64,000 bases of DNA. Source: Ardenticatenaceae bacterium (GTDB lineage: Bacteria; Chloroflexota; Anaerolineae; Promineifilales; Promineifilaceae). The stretch is taken from NCBI GenBank assembly GCA_020634455.1, contig JACKBQ010000002.1, positions 558,001 through 622,000 of the forward strand. The letters run 5' to 3'. The notes beneath the pieces are model-generated. The model was not told the origin of the DNA. It saw nothing but the letters and a program-made list of their open reading frames with translations, and did no database searches. Position numbers and translations under genes: made by a program. Positions 52,640 through 61,797 of the stretch are shown piece after piece; the first letter of the stretch is position 1, and each line of letters starts with the position of its first letter.

Positions 52640-53611
52640 ATGGAAACCATTCCCTGTAACCTGTGCCACCATGAATCCGCCCGGCTGGTTTATGAAGTTG
52701 AAGATACAAATTATGGGCAACCCGGCGTTTTTTCCATAGTCGAATGCAGTCATTGCGGCCTTGTTTACCTGAACCCTCGGCCCAAAGCATCGGAAATTGG
52801 CGCATTTTACCTGGCGGATCAATATCATCCCTTTCGTGCCATACAGCAGACGCACAACATCCGGCCAAACAAAATGCAGCGGCAAAGAGCCGCCAAAATT
52901 GCAGCAATGTTTGGTCATGGAACTGGGGGCACGGTTTTGGATGTCGGCTGCGGCAACGGACTTTTTTTGTTGGCAATGCAGGCGCATGGCTGGCAAGTGC
53001 AAGGCGTTGAGCCAAACGAAACGGCCGTTGCTTTTGCCAATGAAAGGCTTAATTTGCCGGTCACCGTCGGAGATATTTTTCAAATAAGCTTGCTTGAATC
53101 GTTTGATCTCATTACGTTTTGGGATGTGCTAGAGCATACCCATTCCCCCAAAGACGTGCTTTTGCAAGCGAATCTGTTACTAAAACCGGATGGGGTTTTA
53201 GCCATCAATGTGCCCAATTGGGCCAGTTGGGAACGCAAATTGTTTAAAGAGCAATGGATCGCGCTGGACGCCCCGCGCCATCTTTACCATTTTTCCCCAG
53301 AGACGCTCACAACCATGCTGAACGGCTGCGGGTTCGATTTAGCCGAGCTGCGCTGCGCCGCGCCCGTTATGAACCCGGCTAGCAACTTGCTACGTTTTCT
53401 GGGAAATGCGCGAAGGCGTGCTCGTCCAACAGGCAATGGGCCGTTGCCTGGCCGAGCTGCCCCAGGTGGTTCGGAGTCGCCATCGGCTGTGAAGCGGTGG
53501 CTCATTCGAGCCACGTATTTGGCGCTGACATGGCCCAATTTTATGGCCAATGTGATGCGGCGCGGGGGGAGCTTTACCGTTTTTGCCCGCAAGAGAAAAG
53601 CCGAGGTGTAA
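52640..53611 (+). CDS. SAM-dependent methyltransferase with N-terminal zinc ribbon
   Basis: 323 residues. The N-terminal CNLCHHES...CSHCGLVY has two CxxC pairs, as in sugar C-methyltransferase-like enzymes of glycan clusters. The SAM-binding motif is VLDVGCGNG, followed by the acidic loop VEPN and FWDVLEHTHSP. A linker near residues 262-280 (RPTGNGPLPGRAAPGGSE) contains a small hairpin in the DNA (AGGCAA...TTGCCT), possibly another repeat insertion. It probably methylates a glycan intermediate. Confidence 0.85.
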   Translation: METIPCNLCHHESARLVYEVEDTNYGQPGVFSIVECSHCGLVYLNPRPKASEIGAFYLADQYHPFRAIQQTHNIRPNKMQRQRAAKIAAMFGHGTGGTVLDVGCGNGLFLLAMQAHGWQVQGVEPNETAVAFANERLNLPVTVGDIFQISLLESFDLITFWDVLEHTHSPKDVLLQANLLLKPDGVLAINVPNWASWERKLFKEQWIALDAPRHLYHFSPETLTTMLNGCGFDLAELRCAAPVMNPASNLLRFLGNARRRARPTGNGPLPGRAAPGGSESPSAVKRWLIRATYLALTWPNFMANVMRRGGSFTVFARKRKAEV

Positions 53612-53705
53612 GGTCTGTTTTATTATTTTGTTTGCGATTGGTTGGGTGGAACGGCCGTAACTAACCCAGCCCTGTATGCAAGACCCTTACACACTTGTTG
53701 GAACT

Positions 53706-54656
53706 ATGAAAAATAACGATTCATTTCAACCAGTGCTTGTTTTTGGCTGCCGTCGTAGCGGCACAACCTTGTTGCGCTCCATGCTGGCACAACATCCGTC
53801 GCTTTTGGTGCATCCCAAGGAGCCACAATTTATCCTGACATTGCTTGAGCAGTTTGGCGACCGATTACGAAATGTGGAAAAGGCAGTTGTTGCGTTGGCC
53901 CAGCATCCCTATTTGCCTGAAACAGTTGACCAACAATTACTTATGACGCACCTTTTTGAGGCAAAGGTGCAAACCTGGTCTGATCTCATCCATGCCTATT
54001 TGTTGTTTTGGGCCGGAAAAGCGTACGGTCAGAAGCAAATTGTGCTCAAAGACCCGGCTTTTACCTTTCACCTGGATGCACTGGGCAGGTTATTTCCATC
54101 GGCGCGGTATATTCATGTGGTTCGCCATCCGTATGGCAATGTTTCTTCGCAAAAGGCGCGTTGGCGAGATGCTTCGGTGTGGGAGTGTGCGGTTTGGTGG
54201 AAAGAAGCGGTGACCATTGGGCATCAGATGGCTACCACGGAACCGGAGCGCTGTTTGGAAGTTGTTTACGAGGATTTGGTTCTGGCTCCAGAAGAAAGTT
54301 TACGGCGAATTTGCCAATTTTTAGCGATTCCATTTTCCGACAAGATGCTAGATTTTACGTTGGAAACCATTTCGTTTTCGCCGGAAAAGCCGCCAGAGGC
54401 TAAACAATTTCAGGGGCTGGACCCGCAGCGTTTGGAAAGGTGGCGTAGCTTCTTGGCGCCAGAGGATATTCGCCTGATTGAGCATTGCTGCGCGGCGGAG
54501 ATGGCGTGGTGGCGGTATGAAACGTTAGCGCCGCAGGTGAATCAGTTGGCGTTTTACGGCCGTTTCGCCAAAGAACGGGCTGGCTATTTTTTGCTGAAAA
54601 ACGGCCGTTACCTCAAACAGCAACTACGCCAATTAAAATACAGGATTATGCCATGA
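53706..54656 (+). CDS. Sulfotransferase
   Basis: 316 residues from the ATG at 53706 (an in-frame ATG at 53676 is possible). The 5'-phosphosulfate loop VFGCRRSGTTLLRSML is clear, and the 3'-phosphate strand is YIHVVRHPYGNVSSQ. It transfers sulfate from PAPS, presumably to a sugar of the exported glycan given its neighbours. It overlaps the next gene by 4 bases (ATGA). Confidence 0.87.
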   Translation: MKNNDSFQPVLVFGCRRSGTTLLRSMLAQHPSLLVHPKEPQFILTLLEQFGDRLRNVEKAVVALAQHPYLPETVDQQLLMTHLFEAKVQTWSDLIHAYLLFWAGKAYGQKQIVLKDPAFTFHLDALGRLFPSARYIHVVRHPYGNVSSQKARWRDASVWECAVWWKEAVTIGHQMATTEPERCLEVVYEDLVLAPEESLRRICQFLAIPFSDKMLDFTLETISFSPEKPPEAKQFQGLDPQRLERWRSFLAPEDIRLIEHCCAAEMAWWRYETLAPQVNQLAFYGRFAKERAGYFLLKNGRYLKQQLRQLKYRIMP

Positions 54657-55297
54657 GTGAAGCAGACGGCCGTAAATGGTGGCAGCAGCAAATGTCGCCC
54701 ATCAAAAAAGAGTATGTGCAGCAGTTTGCCCAGGGGCAGACCGCCCTGGACATTGGCACGGGCGCTGGTTTTTACGGCAGGCTGTTGCAGCAGCAAGGGT
54801 TTGCAGTGGTTGGGGCAGACCTGGAACCTCAGGCCGCTTACCCGTACCCGGTGGTGCAAGCTCGTCTGGCACAGCTGCCTTTTGTACGGCCGTTCGACAC
54901 CGTGCTGGCCTTTGACATTTTGGAGCATGAGCCACTTGAGGCCGAAGCGCTGGGTGAACTGCGGCGGCTCACAGGCAAGCGCTTGCTGCTCTCGGTGCCC
55001 AACGCCGATGATTCATTGCTCACCCCCTACAATCTCACCTTCAAGCACCACATAGACAAGACCCATCAGCGGGAATATGGTTTGGAGGAGCTAAAGGGAA
55101 AATTGACCCAGGCTGGTTTTGAGGTAACCCAGATTGCGCGGCGTGGGCCAGTTAGCCCAGCTGTGTTAGCTGAATTTGTACGGCCGTTCTTCCTGCAAAA
55201 GCTAGCCCGATTTCTGATCAAAGCCCTCTTCAAGCTCAAAATCTTGCACAATGCCCGGCTCATGGCAGATTTGTACGTAGTGGCGGAGCCTGTTTAG
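54653..55297 (+). CDS. SAM-dependent methyltransferase
   Basis: 214 residues. Motif I is ALDIGTGAGFYG (about 31-42), followed by VVGADLEP and the post-loop LAFDILEHEPL. It is coupled to the sulfotransferase by an ATGA overlap. The target is unknown, likely a glycan or lipid in this cluster. Confidence 0.83.
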   Translation: MSEADGRKWWQQQMSPIKKEYVQQFAQGQTALDIGTGAGFYGRLLQQQGFAVVGADLEPQAAYPYPVVQARLAQLPFVRPFDTVLAFDILEHEPLEAEALGELRRLTGKRLLLSVPNADDSLLTPYNLTFKHHIDKTHQREYGLEELKGKLTQAGFEVTQIARRGPVSPAVLAEFVRPFFLQKLARFLIKALFKLKILHNARLMADLYVVAEPV

Positions 55298-55306
55298 GCC
55301 AGCGAT

Positions 55307-56368
55307 ATGGGCAAACATCTGGTCATTCTCACCCTGGATTTTAAACCTGCCGCTGGCGGCGTTCAGGAATACCTTTTTCAGGTGGGCCAAAGGATCGCTC
55401 GCCACTATCCGGTGACGGTGATTAGCCCACCGCTGGGTGCGCTGCCAGACGTCGCTTTTGAGCAAATTCAGTTGGCACGCCTGTCCCCCATGGCAATTTG
55501 GCAAACCTTGCGCAGGCTAAAACCGACGCAGGTGCTGGTTGGGCACGCCCATCCCAAATTATTGCTTGGGGCGTGGTTGTGGGGAAGTTATTCTTTGCTT
55601 GTTCATGGCAATGATTTTTTGGCGGCCCAAAAGCGGTGGCATCGGCCGTTTTTCAATTATCTGCTGCGACAAGGCAACCCACTCATTGCCAATTCGCGAG
55701 CAACGGCCGTTCACCTGCAAAAAATGACTGGTCAAAAAGCTGTTGTTGTTTATCCTGGCACAGACCCCGACCGCTTTTCACCCACGCACCGCAGCCGGAA
55801 CAACCCAACGCCAACCCTATTGACTATCGGCCGCTTGGTGCCACGCAAGGGGATTGATACCATGCTCCAGGCCTTGCCGATTATTTTGCAGGAAACGGCC
55901 GTTACCTACCAAATTGGCGGCAGCGGCCCAGATCGTGAACGACTGGAAAACTTGGCATACGAATTAGGCGTGGCGCAAGCCGTCCAATTTTTAGGCCGCA
56001 TTCCAGAGGAAGCCTTGCCCCAAACCTACGCCAATGCCGATCTGTTTGTGATGCCCAATCGGGAAATTCAGGAAGCGGGCAGCCTGGAAGGATTTGGCAT
56101 CGTTTTTCTGGAGGCCAATGCCAGCGGCCTGCCGGTGATTGCTGGCAACAGCGGCGGTGCGGGTGAAGCAGTGCAAAATGGCCAAACGGGGCTCCTCATC
56201 CGCCCAGATTCGGCCGAGGAACTGGCAACGGCCGTTCTTACCCTGCTCAAAGATGTGCAAAAACGGCAGCAGATGGGGCAGGCAGGTCGCCACTGGGTAG
56301 AAACCGAAATGAATTGGGAGCGCACCGCCCAGAAATTTATCGAGCTACTGGACCAAACAAGCGAGTAA
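55307..56368 (+). CDS. GT4-family glycosyltransferase
   Basis: 353 residues in a GT-B fold. The acceptor half has AGGVQEYLFQVG and LLVHGNDFLAAQ; the donor half has LLTIGRLVPRKGIDTML, then IGGSGPDRERLE and the EGFGIVFLEANASGLPVIAGNSGG motif with the two catalytic Glu. It retains anomeric configuration and adds a sugar on the cytoplasmic side. It ends one base before the rRNA methyltransferase gene. Confidence 0.9.
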   Translation: MGKHLVILTLDFKPAAGGVQEYLFQVGQRIARHYPVTVISPPLGALPDVAFEQIQLARLSPMAIWQTLRRLKPTQVLVGHAHPKLLLGAWLWGSYSLLVHGNDFLAAQKRWHRPFFNYLLRQGNPLIANSRATAVHLQKMTGQKAVVVYPGTDPDRFSPTHRSRNNPTPTLLTIGRLVPRKGIDTMLQALPIILQETAVTYQIGGSGPDRERLENLAYELGVAQAVQFLGRIPEEALPQTYANADLFVMPNREIQEAGSLEGFGIVFLEANASGLPVIAGNSGGAGEAVQNGQTGLLIRPDSAEELATAVLTLLKDVQKRQQMGQAGRHWVETEMNWERTAQKFIELLDQTSE

Positions 56369-56369
56369 G

Positions 56370-57791
56370 ATGGATTATTTTGCACGATACCGGGATTTAA
56401 TTGACGATTGGGACGCATTTGTGGCGGCGGTGGAACGGCCGTTGCCCACCACCATCTGGGCCAATCCCCTAAAAATCACACCGGATAAATTGCAAACCCT
56501 CATGGCTGAGGGCGGGGTAGCCCTAACGCCTGTGCCCTGGTATCCCGGCGCATTTCGCCTGCCGGACGGGGTGATGCCCGGCCTGCGCTGGGAATATTTG
56601 GCTGGGCTGTACCAGGTGCAGGAAGAGGCGGCGCTGCTGCCCGCTCTGTTGCTCGATCCGCAGCCGGGAGAGCGGGTGCTGGACATGTGCGCCGCGCCCG
56701 GCAACAAAACTGCCCAAATGGGCGCGATGATGCAGAACCGGGGGACGTTGATTGCTAATGACAGGAGTAACGGCCGTATGCGGGCCGCGCGTCACGCCCT
56801 CAGCCGCATCGGTCTGGTTAACGTCACCACCATGACCCGCGACGGGGCCAACTTGCCGGGTGAGATGGGGCTGTTCGACAAAATCATGGTGGATGTGCCC
56901 TGCTCCTGCGAGGGAACGTGCCGCAAAGACCCGGTGGTGCTAGAACGTTCTTCTGTTGGCACTTCCAAGAAGATTGCCCGCATCCAGACGGCGCTGCTGC
57001 GCAAGGCCGTGCAGCTATGTCGCCCCGGTGGCCGCATCGTTTACGCCACCTGCACCTTCGCCCCGGAAGAAAATGAGCTGGTACTGGATGCCATCCTGCG
57101 CGAAACTGGCGACACGCTGCGCCTGTGTGCTGCTGCCGTGCCAGGATTAACCGCCTCGCCGGGACTCACGGAATGGCAAGGCCAGCCGCTGCACCCCGAT
57201 TTGCACCTGTCCAGCCGCATTTGGCCGCAACAGAATGACACAGGGGGATTTTTCGTGGCGGTTCTGGAAAAGATCGGTAATCCGTTAACGGTAAACGGTG
57301 AACGGTTTTTACGGTTGGAAACTGAGCCTGGGGATTTATCCCCAGGGAATTGGATGGGGATGCTGGTGGAGCGATTTGGTCTGGATACGGCCGTATTCGA
57401 CGAATTAGCAGCCGTTCGCTGGAGCAACCGTGGGCTGTACCTAGTGAACCGGGAGTTGCAGTTGCCGGATGGCGTGCGTCTGGACTCACCCGGCCTGTTT
57501 TTTATCCGCACGGGCCACCGCCACGCCAAAATGACCACCGAAGCGACGCTGCTGCTTGGCCAACACGCCACCCGCAACGTCATCGAACTCACCAGCCCCC
57601 AGGCCAAAACGTATCTGCAACGCCAAATCGTTACCCCCACGCCAGCCCAAACCGCGTCTCTCACAGAGACAGGTTTTGTCATTATGAACTATCGAGGCTA
57701 TCCGCTGGGGCAGGGCGTGTTCCACACCAAATCTGGCCAAATTGAGAGCCATTTCCCCAAAGCATGGTCCAGAGCAGACGTGCAGCTTTAG
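56370..57791 (+). CDS. rRNA cytosine-C5 methyltransferase (RsmF/RsmB type)
   Basis: 473 residues. SAM motif LDMCAAPGNKT, motif IV DVPCSCEGTCRKDP and motif VI YATCTFAPEENE with both catalytic cysteines show an active m5C RNA methyltransferase. The C-terminal PUA-like part is typical of RsmF. Near residues 308-320 a stretch (GNPLTVNGERFLRLE) encoded by AACGGT-type repeats looks like an insertion similar to that in trpF. It follows the glycan genes by one base but its role is in ribosome modification. Confidence 0.88.
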   Translation: MDYFARYRDLIDDWDAFVAAVERPLPTTIWANPLKITPDKLQTLMAEGGVALTPVPWYPGAFRLPDGVMPGLRWEYLAGLYQVQEEAALLPALLLDPQPGERVLDMCAAPGNKTAQMGAMMQNRGTLIANDRSNGRMRAARHALSRIGLVNVTTMTRDGANLPGEMGLFDKIMVDVPCSCEGTCRKDPVVLERSSVGTSKKIARIQTALLRKAVQLCRPGGRIVYATCTFAPEENELVLDAILRETGDTLRLCAAAVPGLTASPGLTEWQGQPLHPDLHLSSRIWPQQNDTGGFFVAVLEKIGNPLTVNGERFLRLETEPGDLSPGNWMGMLVERFGLDTAVFDELAAVRWSNRGLYLVNRELQLPDGVRLDSPGLFFIRTGHRHAKMTTEATLLLGQHATRNVIELTSPQAKTYLQRQIVTPTPAQTASLTETGFVIMNYRGYPLGQGVFHTKSGQIESHFPKAWSRADVQL

Positions 57792-57814
57792 TTCTCCTTA
57801 AAATTAAAAGTAAA

Positions 57815-57875
57815 AGATTGGACCAATTTTGATTCAGAACGGTGAGCCAACATTGCCATCAAATTGGTCCAATCT
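57815..57875. repeat. AGATTGGACCAAT inverted repeat
   Basis: AGATTGGACCAATTTTGAT (57815-57833) pairs with ATCAAATTGGTCCAATCT (57858-57875) with one bulge. It closes the glycan/rRNA methyltransferase operon and may act as a terminator-like hairpin; the outer word resembles the terminator at 40883. Confidence 0.65.
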
Positions 57876-57957
57876 CTGTAAAACTGACCAATTTGCATCC
57901 TTTTGGTCTGTTCTCCGTTACTCTTGGTAGAAAACTGTTGATCAACACTCAAAGCTT

Positions 57958-58518
57958 ATGGATGAACAACTTTTGGATGATGATTTAAAGCTGGTTCAAC
58001 AAGCGCAAGCGGGCAAGACCGAAGCGGTGGGCGCGCTGTTCGATAAACATTATCGGGCGATGTTCCGCTACTTTTACGCCCGCGTGCGGCAGCAGCAGCA
58101 GGCAGAAGATTTGGCTGGCGAGCTGTTCACGCGCATGGTGCACCATCTGCCGACGTTTCAGGCAACGGCCGTTCCGTTCCGTGCCTGGCTGTTCCGCATT
58201 GCCTACAACCTGACAATGGATCATTTTCGGGTGGCGAACGGGAAGCCGGTGGAACCGCTGGAGGTGGTGCAGACGCAAGCGCAGCCGGAGCAAAATCCGG
58301 TGCGGCAGGTGGAGCGGCAGATGACCAGTGAAACGCTGCTGGCAGCGCTGGAAACGCTGGTGCCGGAGCAGCGGCAGGTGATTATCCTGCGGTTTCTCGT
58401 GGGGCTGTCGCTGCAAGAAACGGCCGATGTGATGGAACGATCGCTCCCGGCCGTGAAAGCGATGCAGCACCGTGGCCTGAAAATCATGCGGGCCACGCTG
58501 GCGCAGGTTGAACTTTAA
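57958..58518 (+). CDS. ECF-family RNA polymerase sigma factor
   Basis: 186 residues. Sigma-2 (about 27-95: ALFDKHYRAMFRYFYARVRQ, then FRAWLFRIAYNLTMDHFR) binds core and the -10. Sigma-4 (about 125-180: ALETLVPEQRQVIILRFLVG, then SLQETADVM) binds the -35. It is followed 16 bases later by a membrane FecR protein, which fits a sigma/anti-sigma pair. Confidence 0.88.
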   Translation: MDEQLLDDDLKLVQQAQAGKTEAVGALFDKHYRAMFRYFYARVRQQQQAEDLAGELFTRMVHHLPTFQATAVPFRAWLFRIAYNLTMDHFRVANGKPVEPLEVVQTQAQPEQNPVRQVERQMTSETLLAALETLVPEQRQVIILRFLVGLSLQETADVMERSLPAVKAMQHRGLKIMRATLAQVEL

Positions 58519-58534
58519 ACATGGGATGCAAACA

Positions 58535-61066
58535 ATGAACGAGTTAGACGAACAATTACAGGAACGATTGGCGCAACTAGAGGCTGGGGAGCCGTTGACC
58601 ACCGCTGGGGCGGGGTTGCCAGCAGAGGTGGTGGAGACGTTGGCCTTTGCGGCGGCGTTGCAGGATGTTGCGCTGCCAGAGCCAGACGAAACGGCCGTAA
58701 TCGCCCATCGGGCAGCGGCAATTCGGGCGGCTCAGCAGATGAAGTTGCCTCAAAACGAAGCCGATCCAACCCAAACCGGCGGTTTTTCCGCTTTTTGGGC
58801 GTGGTGGCGAGGACATCAATTGGTTGCCTTAGGGGCTGCTGCTGCTGCCGCCGTGCTGTTTTTCCTTTATTTGGGCAGCTTAGTTACGCGGGATACGTTT
58901 ACACCTGTGCCAATTGCCGAGCGGGATGACGACCAGCCTGCACCAAGTTCTGAGAGTGACGGGGCTTCCCTCTTTGAGCGGCTGTTTGGGGCTGACGAGG
59001 CGACTGAGACGGATTCAGTAGTGGAAGCGCCTTTGGCTGAAACGGCCGAATCCACAGTGGACGCAGCGGCTGAACAGGCTGCCGTGCCGGAGGCTGAACC
59101 GGGTTTTCAAACATTTTTGCCGGTACTCACAGAGCCTTTGCAAACGGGTCCGACAACGGCCGTTTTAGGCAACTTGCAAGGCGTCGTATCGGTGCAAAAG
59201 CCGGATGGCAGTTGGGAGCCAGTGAGCTACCTGAGCAGCGTGGCGACGGGTAGCCGGGTACGCACGGGCGCGTTCTCCAGCGCCAGCCTCACCTTTTTTG
59301 ACGGCAGCGTGGCTAAATTGGGGCCAAACAGCGAGCTTTCCCTCGACACGGTAAACGCACTACGGCCAGAGAATGGTTTTCGGACTGTGGTGATGACGCA
59401 GTGGCAGGGCACCAGCAGCCACGATGTCGAATTTCGCAATGATAGCGGTTCGCAGTACGAGGTGAAATCGCCCAACGGCACCGGCATTGCCCGTGGCACG
59501 ATTTTTGAAGTGGCGGTGCTGCCCGATCTCACCAGCCGCTACACCGTTTTGGAAGGCCGGGTGGACGTGACGAGCATTAGTGTTACCGTGTCGGTGATGG
59601 CGGGCCAGCTCAGCACCATTTTGCCGGACGAACCGCCTGCCGCGCCCGTGTTTCAGGTGAGCGGCGAAGGAGAAGTGACCGAAATCGGCGAGAGCTGGAT
59701 CATTGGCGGCCAACTTTTTGCCACGGATGACCAGACGGTGATTGTGGGCAATCCCCAGGTGGGCGACTGGGTGACGGTGCAGGGGCATCTGCTGGATGAC
59801 GGCACCAAAGTGGCAGACCAAATTGTGCTGGTGCGCGAGGTGCCAGAGAGCGCCTTTACGCTCACGGCCGTTGTCACCGAAATGGGCGCTGACCAGTGGT
59901 TGTTGGGCGATCTGGTCGTGCTGGTGGATGCGGATACGGCCGTTGCTGACGACATTGCGCCGGGCGATTGGGTGCGGGTTACAGGCATCATTCAGGCAGA
60001 TGGCACCTTGCTGGCCCAACGCATTCAAAAACAGACCGACGACGGCAAACCGTTTGAATTTACGGGCGTGGTGCAAACGATCGGCGACGCGCGCTGGCAG
60101 ATTTCTGGGGTTGATGTGGCGATTAGTGACCGCACCGAAATTGAGGCTGATCTTGCCGTGGGGGATGTGGTTAAGGTAGAGGGCCAGATTACGGCTGAAG
60201 GCGTCTGGCTAGCGCGTGAGATCAAGCTGGCCGATGACGATGACGACGAGGATACGGCCGAATTTGAGTTCACGGGTCTGGTAGAAACTGTGGAGCCTTG
60301 GGTGGTCGCCGGTATTGCTCTGGCAACGGATGAATGGACCGAGATTGATACGGCCGTTGCGCCCGGCAGCCGGGTCAAAGTTGAGGGCGTCATTTTGCCC
60401 GATGGCACCTGGCTGGCCGAGGAAATCAAGCTGCTGGATGACGACGGGGACGCTGATGAGATTATTCTTCGCTTCACGGGCATTGTGGAAAGCACCGAGC
60501 CGTGGGTGGTCAACGGCATCACGCTGCTGTTGGCGGATGGGTCGCACATTGCCGAGGGCGTGACGACCGGAACGTTGGTGCAGGTGGCAGCGCGTCTGGC
60601 TGCGGACGGTAGTTGGGAAATTGTGTGGATACGGCCGTTGCTGCCGCCAACATCCGGTTGCTTTACGGTTCATACGCGGATAACGGCCGTCGTTGGTGGG
60701 CAAATTACGCTCATGAACTGGCCCACCCTCACGCTGGATGATGCGGTGGTGGTGGAGGGCAATCTGGTGCCAGACAGCACCATTTCCATTACGATTTGCG
60801 TGGGCCATGATGGCACAATCGTGGTGGTCAACATTATTGTGATTCAGGTGATTGTGCACGATCTGCCTCCTGGTGATGAGCACGATGATGATGGGGATAG
60901 TGGTGGAAACGGCCGTGTGACCATTTGTCACAAAGGCAATACCCTCACCATCTCACAATCTGGCCTGAATGGTCACCTGGGTCATGGGGACACGGTTGGC
61001 GCTTGCCGCCAGGGCGATGACGACGACCACGATGATGACCATGACGACGATGACGACGATGACTAA
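58535..61066 (+). CDS. Membrane FecR-domain protein with OB-like (DUF5666) repeats; likely sigma regulator
   Basis: 843 residues from the ATG at 58535. Cytoplasmic part of about 94 residues, membrane helix at about 95-117, then an acidic linker. A FecR-like domain (about 225-370: GVVSVQKPDGSWEPVSYLSS, GSRVRTGAFSSASLTFFDGS, GTIFEV) follows. Next come about five repeated units of 65-70 residues (for example EFTGVVQTIGDARWQISGVD and EFTGLVETVEPWVVAGIALA), each ending with G-x-W-LA-x-x-I, which match DUF5666-type OB folds. The end has VTICHKGNTLTIS...GHLGHGDTVGAC and an Asp/His tail. It lies just behind the ECF gene, so anti-sigma action by the N-terminus is inferred; the CHK segment is seen in many secreted proteins. 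Confidence 0.78.
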   Translation: MNELDEQLQERLAQLEAGEPLTTAGAGLPAEVVETLAFAAALQDVALPEPDETAVIAHRAAAIRAAQQMKLPQNEADPTQTGGFSAFWAWWRGHQLVALGAAAAAAVLFFLYLGSLVTRDTFTPVPIAERDDDQPAPSSESDGASLFERLFGADEATETDSVVEAPLAETAESTVDAAAEQAAVPEAEPGFQTFLPVLTEPLQTGPTTAVLGNLQGVVSVQKPDGSWEPVSYLSSVATGSRVRTGAFSSASLTFFDGSVAKLGPNSELSLDTVNALRPENGFRTVVMTQWQGTSSHDVEFRNDSGSQYEVKSPNGTGIARGTIFEVAVLPDLTSRYTVLEGRVDVTSISVTVSVMAGQLSTILPDEPPAAPVFQVSGEGEVTEIGESWIIGGQLFATDDQTVIVGNPQVGDWVTVQGHLLDDGTKVADQIVLVREVPESAFTLTAVVTEMGADQWLLGDLVVLVDADTAVADDIAPGDWVRVTGIIQADGTLLAQRIQKQTDDGKPFEFTGVVQTIGDARWQISGVDVAISDRTEIEADLAVGDVVKVEGQITAEGVWLAREIKLADDDDDEDTAEFEFTGLVETVEPWVVAGIALATDEWTEIDTAVAPGSRVKVEGVILPDGTWLAEEIKLLDDDGDADEIILRFTGIVESTEPWVVNGITLLLADGSHIAEGVTTGTLVQVAARLAADGSWEIVWIRPLLPPTSGCFTVHTRITAVVGGQITLMNWPTLTLDDAVVVEGNLVPDSTISITICVGHDGTIVVVNIIVIQVIVHDLPPGDEHDDDGDSGGNGRVTICHKGNTLTISQSGLNGHLGHGDTVGACRQGDDDDHDDDHDDDDDDD

Positions 61067-61101
61067 ATAATTGTATTAGCTTCTTTTGCGCTGCTTTAAG
61101 C

Positions 61102-61138
61102 AAATGCCTCCTGAGCGGATTCCGGTTGGGAGGCATTT
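61102..61138 (+). terminator. Terminator-like hairpin after the FecR gene
   Basis: AAATGCCTCC (61102-61111) pairs with GGAGGCATTT (61129-61138), followed by TGCGTTTG. The T-run is short. Confidence 0.6.
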
Positions 61139-61321
61139 TGCGTTTGTTGGTAAATTTTCAGATCTTCGGGAGGTGGTTTTAATCTGCGTGAACTGGCTAT
61201 CTCGTTTTTTACGGGTCGGTTTGTCTATTTGTGGCACGGTTTGGATGGTGTTCTTTACTTTGCTACAATCTTTTACCTCAATTCACCAATTTGACCCGGC
61301 TAAAACCAGAAGGAGCAGGTT

Positions 61322-61720
61322 ATGATGCGTACGAATATTTCAAGCGGTACACCTTGGGAATCCATTGTCGGTTACTCGCGTGCGGTGCGGGTGGGGCCGT
61401 ATGTGCATGTGGCTGGCACAACAGCTGCCGATAGCGATGGCAAAGTGGTTAGCGTGGACGATCCGTATGCGCAAACTATTTACATCCTGAAGAAAATTGA
61501 GGTGGCGCTGCAAAAAACGGGGGCAGAACTAAAGGATGTGGTGCGTACACGCATCTACGTGACGGACGTGACGGATTGGGATGAGGTAGCGCGGGCGCAC
61601 GGGGAGGTGTTTGCCCAAATTCGGCCAGCGGCGACGCTGGTGGAAGTGAATGGTTTGATTGAACCGGAAATGCTGGTGGAGATTGAGGCTGATGCGATTT
61701 GTGTGGATACGGCCGTTTAA
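61322..61720 (+). CDS. RidA-family protein (YjgF/YER057c/UK114)
   Basis: 132 residues. The core GPYVHVAGTTAADSDGKV and the ending RPAATLVEVNGLIEPEMLVEIEA match RidA-like enamine/imine deaminases; the Arg of the active site is in RPAATLVEV. AAGGAGCAGGTT precedes two adjacent ATGs. It may remove reactive enamines from PLP enzymes such as the serine dehydratase in this window. Confidence 0.9.
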   Translation: MMRTNISSGTPWESIVGYSRAVRVGPYVHVAGTTAADSDGKVVSVDDPYAQTIYILKKIEVALQKTGAELKDVVRTRIYVTDVTDWDEVARAHGEVFAQIRPAATLVEVNGLIEPEMLVEIEADAICVDTAV

Positions 61721-61738
61721 AGAAACCGGGTACCAGCG

Positions 61739-61770
61739 CCCCGGCAGCTTGCCATGCAGCCGTGCCGGGG
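61739..61770 (+). terminator. Hairpin after ridA
   Basis: CCCCGGCA (61739-61746) pairs perfectly with TGCCGGGG (61763-61770), between ridA and the convergent small membrane gene. No T-run. Confidence 0.45.
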
Positions 61771-61797
61771 AGGTGGCCCTTAATTGTTTGCGTTCAG

